A stretch of DNA of 5,672 nt from Flavobacterium psychrophilum (GCA_945878515.1 CAMCTL010000196.1:1-5672); one strand, 5' to 3'; counted from the first letter of the stretch, positions 1-5,514 are shown. Program-made: numbers and translations. The notes: generated from the sequence alone by a model not told the origin.

Positions 1-254
1 AAAAAAGCAATAATTGCAGCACAAATAAAGGCGGGTAATCTTAAAATAAAAAATGATTTTCCGAAAACGGAATGAAACAAACCTTGTGTCCAGGCTTGCA
101 AACCCGGATGATCATGATAAGATAGTGCTGGATATTGACCCCAAAGCCAATAGTAGCCTTCGTCTGGGTTTGGAGCTGTAAATAGCCAATAGACCAGTTT
201 GCATATTGCTAATGTGGCAAGAAAAAAATAAAAATAAGCCCATTGTTTTTTCAT
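1..254 (-). CDS. GT39/ArnT-like membrane glycosyltransferase, N-terminal part (runs off the window)
   Basis: An open frame starts at an ATG on the minus strand and runs off the left edge, giving 84 residues without a stop. Residues about 6-26 form a hydrophobic first membrane segment. It is followed by PDEGYYWLWGQ, with the acidic pair D31-E32, and then HDHPGLQAW (D48, H49, P50). This layout, with an Asp-Glu pair just after the first membrane helix and a downstream DHP motif, is typical of the GT39/PMT_2 family. Those are multi-membrane enzymes that move a sugar from a polyprenyl-phosphate donor to an acceptor on the outer face of the inner membrane. In the known family the first-loop acidic residue is catalytic. 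The ATG lies 9 nt downstream of the HAD gene's stop codon, so the two are probably cotranscribed. No clear Shine-Dalgarno sequence is present. Donor and acceptor cannot be inferred from this fragment. Confidence 0.82.
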   Translation of the reverse strand, partial: MKKQWAYFYFFLATLAICKLVYWLFTAPNPDEGYYWLWGQYPALSYHDHPGLQAWTQGLFHSVFGKSFFILRLPAFICAAIIAF

Positions 255-263
255 ATCAATATT

Positions 264-1079
264 TTATTTACTGTCGTTTTCCAAAATAAACCTCCGAACA
301 ACCTCGGCAACACCATTATTATTATTGGAGGCTACAATTACATCTCCAAATGCTCTTAAATCATCATCGACATTGTCAACCCAAACACCCAATCCGGCAT
401 ATTGGACCATTGTTAAATCATTTCCCGCATTTCCAATAGCTATGATTTCGCTTGCAAGAATATTTAGTTTTTCGGCTAGAATTTGAACGGCAGCGCCTTT
501 ATGAACACCGTTTGGTGCAGCTTCTAAGAAAAAGGGTTTCGACATACAAACACTCAAATCAGGCATAGCGGCTTTCAATTTGGGTTCAATAGTTTTGAGA
601 TAACCTGGTTCTTCGAGCAGCAAACATTTTACTGCTCCGGTAGATACGGCATCTTTGAAACTTGGAACAATCACCAATTCCAATCCCGTGATGGTACTTT
701 CTACATCAATATATTCTGAATGTCGCTCGCTGATGATTTTTCCGTCTAAATACGTAATGATATGCGTATTATTTTCTTTGCTGAAATCGTAAATGGAAAG
801 AATTTGGTCTTTGGTCAAAGCGTGTTCAAAAAGAACTTTGTCTTCTTTCAAATCTATAATCGTAGAACCATTAAAAGAAATCATAAAGGAATTATTGACA
901 TCACATTGCAAATCTTTGGCATAGCCAATCATTGCAGAAGTTGGTCTGCCCGAAGCCAAAACCACATAGACACCCATTTCTTGTGCTTTCAAAAGCATTG
1001 TTGCATTTTCGTTTGAAATTTTGTGATCGTCGGTTAACAAAGTGTCGTCCATATCGACCACTATCATTTTGTATTTCAT
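264..1079 (-). CDS. Cof-type HAD-superfamily hydrolase (probable sugar or nucleotide phosphatase)
   Basis: The 271-residue length is normal for Cof/YidA-like HAD phosphatases, which are cytosolic, Mg-dependent and act on small phosphorylated metabolites through an aspartyl-phosphate intermediate. Motif I is VVDMDDTLL with nucleophile D9 and acid/base D11. Motif II is LASGRPTSA (S43), followed by the C2-type cap. Motif III is K194 in GVHKGAA. Motif IV is IGNAGNDLTMV at residues 214-224. In motif IV the usual GD is GN: N217 replaces the first Mg-binding aspartate while D221 is kept. The end, ASNNNNGVAEVVRRFIL, is typical of the family. The start is an ATG behind an A-rich leader without a Shine-Dalgarno sequence. 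A terminator of the upstream toxin-antitoxin unit ends only 23 nt before the start, and no Bacteroidetes promoter was seen between them. The glycosyltransferase gene follows after 9 nt. The family call is firm, but the substrate is unknown. Confidence 0.93.
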   Translation of the reverse strand: MKYKMIVVDMDDTLLTDDHKISNENATMLLKAQEMGVYVVLASGRPTSAMIGYAKDLQCDVNNSFMISFNGSTIIDLKEDKVLFEHALTKDQILSIYDFSKENNTHIITYLDGKIISERHSEYIDVESTITGLELVIVPSFKDAVSTGAVKCLLLEEPGYLKTIEPKLKAAMPDLSVCMSKPFFLEAAPNGVHKGAAVQILAEKLNILASEIIAIGNAGNDLTMVQYAGLGVWVDNVDDDLRAFGDVIVASNNNNGVAEVVRRFILENDSK

Positions 1080-1102
1080 TGTTTTTGTTTTTTGGTTTCA
1101 TC

Positions 1103-1126
1103 AAAAAACCGCTCTTTTGAAGCGGT
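1103..1126 (-). terminator. Intrinsic terminator after the toxin-antitoxin unit
   Basis: Read on the minus strand, a perfect 6-bp stem ACCGCT/AGCGGT with a 7-nt loop is followed by a run of six T (the first closes the stem). It starts 5 nt after the toxin stop codon, which fits a Rho-independent terminator for that operon. On the plus strand the T run is missing, so it is probably one-directional. Confidence 0.8.
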
Positions 1127-1131
1127 CATTG

Positions 1132-1440
1132 CTATTTGTTTAATCTTTTTAAAATCCTTTCAAAACTTTGCTTTTGAGCCAAAACTCCAATAACGACAAC
1201 TATTTTTAATTCTTCTTCAATTAAGTAATATATGGTATATGGAAATCTGTCAACTATTGCCTGCCTTAATTCCTTGTATCTCTTCTGATAATGTTTTGGA
1301 TTTTGTGTAATATAATCCAATTCCTTGTTTATTTTCAACTTAAAATCTTCGCCTAATGCAGTATTTATTCCTAAGTACCATTTCTTTGCTTTTCTTAAAT
1401 CTTTGTAAGCAATAGGCAAAAGTTTTAACTTATATTCCAT
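1132..1440 (-). CDS. ParE/RelE-family toxin of a type II toxin-antitoxin pair
   Basis: The protein has 102 residues, normal for the family. It begins MEYKLKLLPIAYKDLRKAKK, has WY at 21-22 and LGEDF at 29-33, and continues with ITQNPKHY, then ELRQAIVDRFPYTIYYLIEE (R59, R65, F66-P67-Y68), followed by a hydrophobic strand. This is the ParE_toxin (plasmid stabilisation) pattern. Family members either inhibit DNA gyrase (ParE) or cut ribosome-bound mRNA (RelE), and sequence alone does not decide which. The C-terminus reads VLAQKQSF instead of the more usual His/Arg-containing end. The chosen ATG overlaps the antitoxin stop in a TAATG arrangement, with AGAGGA placed 6 nt upstream, which suggests translational coupling. 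An in-frame ATG six bases earlier has that ribosome site too close, and a TTG at 1467 is unlikely. Confidence 0.87.
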   Translation of the reverse strand: MEYKLKLLPIAYKDLRKAKKWYLGINTALGEDFKLKINKELDYITQNPKHYQKRYKELRQAIVDRFPYTIYYLIEEELKIVVVIGVLAQKQSFERILKRLNK

Positions 1441-1805
1441 TACCATTCCTCTTTTACAGCATCCCAATCCAATAAATCTTGGGGATTTTCTCTATAACTT
1501 TCTAATCGTTTATCTAACTCTTCTATATGATCTGAAGAAACCGCTGTAGTTCCCAACTTATCTTCATTATAATTTTTGATTTCTAAATCTTCAATAGTTG
1601 CATATTTTCCCAACAAGATTTTTTCATCAGCTTCTTTGATTCTATTGATATACTCCACTTTATCAACTGAATAACTGCTTATTGTATGAGCTACAACTTC
1701 GTTATCTAAAACAGATTTTAGAGCTATAATTTTTTCGAGTGTACTTTCATCCTTAATTTCAAGTAACCAATCGATCAATTCTAATTTTCTTGCAGCTATA
1801 TCCAT
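1440..1805 (-). CDS. Antitoxin of the ParE/RelE-like toxin, composite Unstab_antitox type
   Basis: The protein has 121 residues, is acidic overall, and lies directly upstream of the toxin, overlapping it by one base. Three parts can be seen. Residues 1-31 form a helix-rich start (RKLELIDWLLEIKDESTLEK) like that of many Bacteroidetes antitoxins. Residues about 48-75 (DKVEYINRIKEADEKILLGK onward) resemble a second antitoxin tail. Residues 92-121 (HIEELDKRLESYRENPQDLL, then DWDAVKEEW) match the short Unstab_antitox/addiction-module pattern known from PF09720. The last segment presumably wraps the toxin and blocks its active site. Common single-module forms are about 70-80 residues, so this one is long. 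No clear DNA-binding fold was recognised at the N-terminus, so autoregulation is uncertain. A weak TAGG precedes the ATG by 4 nt, and a -7 promoter element lies 23 nt upstream of the start. Confidence 0.78.
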   Translation of the reverse strand: MDIAARKLELIDWLLEIKDESTLEKIIALKSVLDNEVVAHTISSYSVDKVEYINRIKEADEKILLGKYATIEDLEIKNYNEDKLGTTAVSSDHIEELDKRLESYRENPQDLLDWDAVKEEW

Positions 1806-1827
1806 ATTGCCTAGTTATTTAGAATAG

Positions 1828-1835
1828 CAAATATA
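1828..1835 (-). promoter_or_regulatory. Candidate -7 promoter element of the toxin-antitoxin operon
   Basis: The minus strand reads TATATTTG, a full match to the Bacteroidetes TAnnTTTG consensus, ending 22 nt before the antitoxin ATG. That would leave a leader of roughly 15 nt. The -33 partner is weak: the nearest TTG is 14 nt upstream, closer than usual, and a TTTA lies at a 19-nt spacing. The site sits just upstream of the end of the DUF2007 gene. Confidence 0.4.
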
Positions 1836-1840
1836 CAAAT

Positions 1841-2059
1841 TTAAATACTCAATCTAAACGCTTCAATTACTGGATTGGCTTTTGAAAAGTCCGTTTCTTG
1901 AATAAATATTTCAACTGCTTGTCCTAAATCACCAAAACCGCCCAATCTAGCCGATTGTATGTTGTTTTTAATAACTGTTGCTACTCCGACTTCTTCAATT
2001 TTTTCCTGCAAAGCCAAAGCCAAAATTTCACTTCCAGAAAATACTTTCATTAATCCCAT
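1841..2059 (-). CDS. DUF2007-family small protein
   Basis: This is a 72-residue cytosolic protein with no signal peptide or membrane segment. The pattern is MKVFSGSEILALALQEKIEE, then VGVATVIKNN, a Gly-rich loop ARLGGFGDLG, then AVEIFIQETDFSKANPVIEA. It fits DUF2007 (PF09413), a small alpha/beta fold called a putative signal-transducing protein, whose function is not established. Two in-frame ATGs compete. The first, at 2059, has only an A/T-rich leader. The second, three codons on, is preceded by GGGA and starts with the family-typical MKVF; it would give 69 residues. The gene follows the DEAD-box-like gene by 38 nt and is probably cotranscribed with it. A functional link between the two is inference only. 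Confidence 0.75.
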   Translation of the reverse strand: MGLMKVFSGSEILALALQEKIEEVGVATVIKNNIQSARLGGFGDLGQAVEIFIQETDFSKANPVIEAFRLSI

Positions 2060-2065
2060 AATATT

Positions 2066-2089
2066 GTTTGTTGTTTATAGTTTGTTGTT
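2066..2089 (-). repeat. Pair of 10-bp direct repeats in the DUF2007 leader
   Basis: On the minus strand AACAACAAAC occurs twice with a 14-nt period (2080-2089 and 2066-2075), separated by TATA. The pair ends 6 nt before the ATG at 2059. It may simply be an unstructured A-rich leader that helps initiation, and no binding protein is implied. Confidence 0.6.
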
Positions 2090-2097
2090 ATTACCGA

Positions 2098-2787
2098 CTA
2101 TTCTTCTTCTTGATCGTCTTCGTCTTGTTCAAAATCGGTTTCCTCGTCCAAGTCCTCATCTTCAAAATCTCCTTCTTCATAGAAATCAAATTCGAAAGGT
2201 TCTACCATCATTTTATCGGCAAGAATTTCGACTCTTTCGGTTAGAGTATCCGTGAAAATTAAGCGTTGGGTTTTGGCGATGCTGTTCGAAATACGCATAA
2301 TTTTAGTTTCGTGACGCATTTTCAAAATGGAATCGGCATCGTCAAGAATCAACATTCGCAATCGGTTGACATTGTAACCAGCTGTACTGAACAAATCATT
2401 CAATTTGTTGGGTGTTCCAATCAAAACATCGATTCCTGTGGAAATATAATTTTTATCATAATCCGTATCTCCTTTGTCGTGAACGCCATAGAATTCTAAA
2501 CCCGAATTCTTTCCGTATTTTTCGAAAATGGCTACCATTTCTAAAACCTTGGTTTTGTCTTCCACGATAACTAAAGCACGAGGCGATTCTTCACTAGTTC
2601 CAGCTAACTTCTGAATTACATTGATGACTATTGTAGTTGTTTTTCCGCTTCCATTTGGCGCAATAATAATACAATCGGCACCGCTTTTCAGGGTCGAAAA
2701 GGTTTCTTTTTGTATTTCGTTAGCTTCCGTCAAACCGTTTTGGATAAGTGCTTCCTGAAGATTTTCGTTTATTTTTTTTAATTTCAT
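2098..2787 (-). CDS. DEAD-box-like single RecA-domain protein with degenerate motifs and acidic tail
   Basis: The protein has 229 residues from ATG 2787; a TTG two codons earlier is not preferred. It resembles only the first RecA domain of DEAD-box RNA helicases. The Q motif region, LTEANEIQKETF, has Q26. The Walker A motif APNGSGKTT is intact (K49, T50). Motif Ia is divergent (VIVEDKTKVLEM). TPNKL at 125-129 is motif Ib. Motif II reads DDAD (149-152) instead of DEAD, changing the catalytic glutamate to aspartate. Motif III reads TDT (179-181) instead of SAT. The second RecA domain, needed for unwinding, is absent. After about residue 202 comes a tail with 19 acidic residues in 27. I infer ATP binding with weak or no helicase activity, perhaps a regulatory or RNA/protein-binding role. 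The reading frame is clean, so this is not a recent frameshift remnant. I recall similar short proteins annotated as DEAD/DEAH helicase in Flavobacterium. Confidence 0.85.
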   Translation of the reverse strand: MKLKKINENLQEALIQNGLTEANEIQKETFSTLKSGADCIIIAPNGSGKTTTIVINVIQKLAGTSEESPRALVIVEDKTKVLEMVAIFEKYGKNSGLEFYGVHDKGDTDYDKNYISTGIDVLIGTPNKLNDLFSTAGYNVNRLRMLILDDADSILKMRHETKIMRISNSIAKTQRLIFTDTLTERVEILADKMMVEPFEFDFYEEGDFEDEDLDEETDFEQDEDDQEEE

Positions 2788-2790
2788 TTT

Positions 2791-2822
2791 CAAATTTAGG
2801 ATTTAGGATTTTAGATTTCAAA
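2791..2822 (-). promoter_or_regulatory. Candidate Bacteroidetes promoter of the DEAD-box-like gene
   Basis: On the minus strand TTTG (2822-2819) is followed after 20 nt by TAAATTTG (2798-2791). Both boxes and the spacing fit the -33/-7 consensus. The -7 box ends only 3 nt before the ATG at 2787, so transcription from here would begin at or inside the start codon. Either the mRNA is leaderless or this match is incidental and transcription comes from further upstream. Confidence 0.35.
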
Positions 2823-2829
2823 ATCTAAA
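2810..2829. repeat. 9-bp perfect inverted repeat with adjoining heptamer repeats
   Basis: TTTAGATTT and AAATCTAAA flank a 2-nt centre. Next to it, at 2795-2808, the heptamer ATTTAGG stands twice in tandem. The palindrome overlaps the candidate promoter spacer and -33 box, so it could be an operator. It could equally be one of the A/T-rich palindromes that recur between genes here. It lies in the 106-nt gap between the regulator and the DEAD-box-like gene, in which no other gene was found. Confidence 0.6.
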
Positions 2830-2893
2830 GCATCTAAAACATTTATTTTTGCTAATTCTTATTTTCAATTCCCACTTCGGGGCAAGGGAGCTT

Positions 2894-4057
2894 CTATTTT
2901 GAAGCAAACAGCAGCACATCGCTTTCTGAGATTTCGTTTCCACCAAGAATTATCAATCGTTCTACAACATTTCTAAGCTCGCGAATATTTCCCGTCCAAT
3001 CGTATTCTCTTAGCAATTTTAGCGCTTCTGTCGAAAAATATTTGACAGAATTTCCTTGTTCGGAAGCGATTTTTTCGGTGAAGTGCGAAATCAGCAACGG
3101 GATATCGTCTCTTCTTTCGTTCAGCGAAGGTACGTTAATTAAAATCACTGCCAATCGATGGTACAAATCTTCTCGGAAACGACCTTCGGCAATTTCTTTT
3201 TTCAAGTCTTTGTTGGTCGCTGCAATGACTCGAACATCTACTTTGATGTCTTTGTCGGCACCCACTCGAGTAATCACATTTTCCTGCAAGGCTCGTAATA
3301 CTTTGGCTTGAGCCGAAAGACTCATATCGCCAATTTCGTCCAAGAAAATGGTTCCTTTATCAGCGGCTTCAAACTTGCCAGCTCTGTCTTTTACAGCCGA
3401 TGTAAACGCACCTTTCACGTGACCAAACAATTCACTTTCTATCAGTTCGCTTGGAATTGCCGCACAATTCACTTCGATCAAAGGGAAACTCGCTCGCTGA
3501 CTTTTCTCGTGTAATTGATGGGCAACCAATTCTTTTCCGGTTCCGTTTGGTCCTGTAATTAAAACTCTAGCTTCGGTTTGGGCTACTTTTTCAATCATCA
3601 ATTTAATGCGATTGATGGGTTCGCTTTCGCCGATCATTTCGTAGTTTTTGCTGACTTTTTTCTTTAATATTTTATTCTCGACTACGAGCTGTTTTCTGTC
3701 TAAAGCATTGCGAACGGTGTTCAACAATCGGTTCAAATCTGGTGGTTTGGAGATGTAATCAAAAGCGCCCAAACGCATGGTTTGAATAGCCGTTTCCATA
3801 TCGCCGTGACCAGAAATCATCACCATCGGGATTTCGGGTTTTATTTTTTTGACCGCTTCGAGCACTTCGACTCCGTCCATTTTAGGCATTTTGATGTCGC
3901 ACAAAACGAGATCATAGTCGTTGTTTTTTATTTTTTCCAAGCCTTGAAGTCCGTCCTCGGCATCTTCTACTTGATAGGAATCATTCTCTTCTGAAAGTAT
4001 TTTTGAAAGTACTCTTCGAATAGCGGCTTCGTCTTCTATGATTAATATTTTGCTCAT
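2894..4057 (-). CDS. Sigma-54-type response regulator (receiver + AAA+), no DNA-binding domain
   Basis: The protein has 387 residues. Receiver, about 1-120: acidic pocket E8-D9, phospho-acceptor D54 in LVLCDIKMP, S82 in ISGHGD, and K104 in YISKPP. A Lys-rich linker spans about 121-138. AAA+ domain, about 140-375: Walker A GPNGTGKE (K175), loop GAFTSA at 216-221 where NtrC-class proteins usually have GAFTGA, Walker B GTIFLDEI (D240-E241), arginine-finger region RFREDLYHRL at 293-302, and sensor II WTGNIRELRN. The chain stops 24 residues after that motif, where family members of about 450 residues carry a Fis-type helix-turn-helix. Known regulators without that domain (for example FlgR of Helicobacter) work from solution. 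I infer a two-component regulator, phosphorylated by a histidine kinase not in the window, that activates RNA polymerase-sigma-54 without site-specific DNA binding. It follows the ABC permease gene by 70 nt. Confidence 0.93.
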   Translation of the reverse strand: MSKILIIEDEAAIRRVLSKILSEENDSYQVEDAEDGLQGLEKIKNNDYDLVLCDIKMPKMDGVEVLEAVKKIKPEIPMVMISGHGDMETAIQTMRLGAFDYISKPPDLNRLLNTVRNALDRKQLVVENKILKKKVSKNYEMIGESEPINRIKLMIEKVAQTEARVLITGPNGTGKELVAHQLHEKSQRASFPLIEVNCAAIPSELIESELFGHVKGAFTSAVKDRAGKFEAADKGTIFLDEIGDMSLSAQAKVLRALQENVITRVGADKDIKVDVRVIAATNKDLKKEIAEGRFREDLYHRLAVILINVPSLNERRDDIPLLISHFTEKIASEQGNSVKYFSTEALKLLREYDWTGNIRELRNVVERLIILGGNEISESDVLLFASK

Positions 4058-4127
4058 ACTTCGTAATTTTCAAATTTTAAAAATTCCAAATTCCAACAAT
4101 TGGAATTTGGAATTTATTTATTGGAAT
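4058..4127. repeat. 70-bp intergenic repeat copy A, with a perfect 16-bp hairpin
   Basis: This spacer runs exactly from the permease stop to the regulator start. It matches the 70-bp spacer upstream of the permease at 50 of 70 positions without gaps. Inside it, AAATTCCAAATTCCAA (4081-4096) and its exact reverse complement (4100-4115) flank the 3-nt loop CAA. Each arm is built from a 7-nt unit repeated twice. On the minus strand the hairpin is followed by a T-rich run, so it may work as a weak terminator or RNA-processing site between the permease and regulator genes. Confidence 0.85.
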
Positions 4128-5444
4128 TTAGTATTTCAACCATCTATACAATTCTTTCCACGATGGTTTTTTGCCATACATTAGTATTCCTACTCGATAA
4201 ATTTTGGAGGCAAACCAAACCACAAAAAAGAAAGTTCCAAAAAGTATTGTGATGGAAATGGCAATTTGCCACCAAGGTACGCCAAACGGAATTCGCATTA
4301 GCATAACTATAGGAGATGTTAGCGGAATCATCGAAAATACTGTGGCTACTGTTCCGTGCGGATCATTGATAACGGTGAAAAAACCGATGTAAACTGCGAG
4401 AACTAAAGGCATAATAATTGGCAAAAGAAACTGTTGTGAATCGGTTTCGCTATCGACTGCGGCTCCAATTGCTGCATAGAATGAACTATACAAAAAGTAG
4501 CCTCCTATAAAATAGATTACAAAACTAAAAAGAATTGTGGCGATAGGTAAACCCCATAATTCCTGAACATACATTTGTGCCATTCCTGCAAATTCTTGAT
4601 GTGTCTCTTTTACTATAGAAGGTGGAATTTTTGCCGCTGGACTAGCATCAATTCCTAAAGACGCAGAAGCAGCAACCATTAACGCCAAGCCGATTATGGC
4701 CCAAATTAAAAATTGCAGCAATCCTGCTAGTGATGTTCCTACGATTTTTCCCATCATCAATTGGAATGGTTTTACCGAGGAAATGATGATTTCTACAATG
4801 CGATTGGTCTTTTCTTCGATGACGCTTCGCATTACCATATTACCATAAATAATAATGAACATCATAATGAGATAACCAAAAGCTCCTCCGATGGCAACCT
4901 TGATTTCGTTGAGTCCTTTTAAACTTGCTTCACCGGATGCTTTTGCAAGTGTAATATTAACTTTAGCTTGCGCATTTTGTATAGCCAAGGTGTCTAGATT
5001 GGCTTTCTGGAAGTTGTCTTTGGTTAATTTTTTTGCAATAATATCCTGAATATTTTCAATAAATGAAATGCTTGGACTTTCGTTGGAAATGAACTGGATA
5101 TTATTTTCTAAATCCTTGTCATCTTCAACTTTTGGAATATAAATCAATCCTTCATAACTCTCGCTAGTGATGCTATCTTTAAGAAATTTCAGGTCAATTG
5201 GTGTTAAATCAGCGTATTTATATTCGGCGTCTTTTTCATTCAATGATAGAAATTCATTGGCAAACAAACCAGTTTCGTCGTGAATGGCAATTCGCTTTGT
5301 ATCGGCTTTCATCGTGCTCAAATAACCAACAAAAACAGCTATTCCAACAAAAAGCAACGGACTCAAAAAAGTCATGACTATGAATGATTTATTGCGGACT
5401 TTTGCAATAAATTCTCTTTTTATAATTAGTGATATTATACTCAT
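4128..5444 (-). CDS. ABC-2 type transporter permease (NatB-like)
   Basis: The protein has 438 residues, about the usual length for ABC2_membrane_3/NatB-type permeases (COG1668). A cytoplasmic start (IIKREFIAKVRNKS) leads into membrane segment 1 (about 21-43). A large extracytoplasmic domain follows (about 44-183), as typical for this subfamily. Next come a membrane segment at about 185-206 and the cytoplasmic signature EEKTNRIVEIIISSVKPFQ with MGKIVG (210-236), thought to contact the ATPase. Further membrane segments lie at about 238-260, 300-328, 340-358, 366-384 and 391-412, with a basic tail (GKKPSWKELYRWLKY). It probably exports a compound across the inner membrane; Na+ in NatAB is one known case, but the substrate here is open. 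The ATPase gene ends 70 nt upstream, so the two encode one transporter. The start is an ATG with no strong ribosome site. Confidence 0.93.
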   Translation of the reverse strand: MSIISLIIKREFIAKVRNKSFIVMTFLSPLLFVGIAVFVGYLSTMKADTKRIAIHDETGLFANEFLSLNEKDAEYKYADLTPIDLKFLKDSITSESYEGLIYIPKVEDDKDLENNIQFISNESPSISFIENIQDIIAKKLTKDNFQKANLDTLAIQNAQAKVNITLAKASGEASLKGLNEIKVAIGGAFGYLIMMFIIIYGNMVMRSVIEEKTNRIVEIIISSVKPFQLMMGKIVGTSLAGLLQFLIWAIIGLALMVAASASLGIDASPAAKIPPSIVKETHQEFAGMAQMYVQELWGLPIATILFSFVIYFIGGYFLYSSFYAAIGAAVDSETDSQQFLLPIIMPLVLAVYIGFFTVINDPHGTVATVFSMIPLTSPIVMLMRIPFGVPWWQIAISITILFGTFFFVVWFASKIYRVGILMYGKKPSWKELYRWLKY

Positions 5445-5514
5445 TCTTCGAAAATTACAATTTTTAAAATTCTAAATTCCAAAATTTTGTGATTTGGATT
5501 TTTTTTATTGGTAT
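5445..5514. repeat. 70-bp intergenic repeat copy B, with decayed hairpin
   Basis: The spacer between the ATPase stop and the permease start has the same length as copy A and aligns to it without gaps at 50 of 70 positions. The shared ends are CTTCG beside the start codon and TTATTGG near the stop codon. The inverted repeat survives only as a short imperfect pair (AATTCCAAA at 5475-5483 against TTTGGATT at 5493-5500). A T-rich stretch follows on the plus strand. Confidence 0.8.

Noticed and set aside
1441..1467. Longer toxin start (TTG at 1467 or ATG at 1446)
   Set aside because: TTG is a poor choice here and would overlap the antitoxin by 28 nt. The ATG at 1446 leaves no spacing from AGAGGA. 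The ATG at 1440 has a 6-nt spacing and the TAATG coupling.
2788..2793. TTG start two codons upstream of the DEAD-box-like ATG
   Set aside because: The ATG at 2787 gives the expected MKLKKINE start, and TTG has no supporting ribosome site.
2868..2890. Hairpin around CCCACTTCGGGG as a terminator of the regulator gene
   Set aside because: The stem is only about 3-4 bp and no T run follows on the minus strand.
2800..2893. Lost helix-turn-helix of the response regulator hidden behind a frameshift
   Set aside because: Reading past the stop on the minus strand shows only A/T-rich spacer and repeats, with no Fis-like helix pattern.
3042..3994. Plus-strand open frames opposite the regulator gene
   Set aside because: They are antisense shadows of a clearly conserved minus-strand gene, without family resemblance or leader signals. 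The same applies to plus-strand frames opposite the HAD, DEAD-box-like and permease genes.
4058..4127. Sigma-54 promoter (-24/-12) in front of the regulator gene
   Set aside because: GGAA/TTTGG motifs occur, but no GG and GC pair with the required 10-nt spacing was found.
4259..4271. Short palindrome TGGCAATTTGCCA
   Set aside because: It lies inside well-conserved permease coding sequence and has no repeat partner or promoter context, so it is likely chance.
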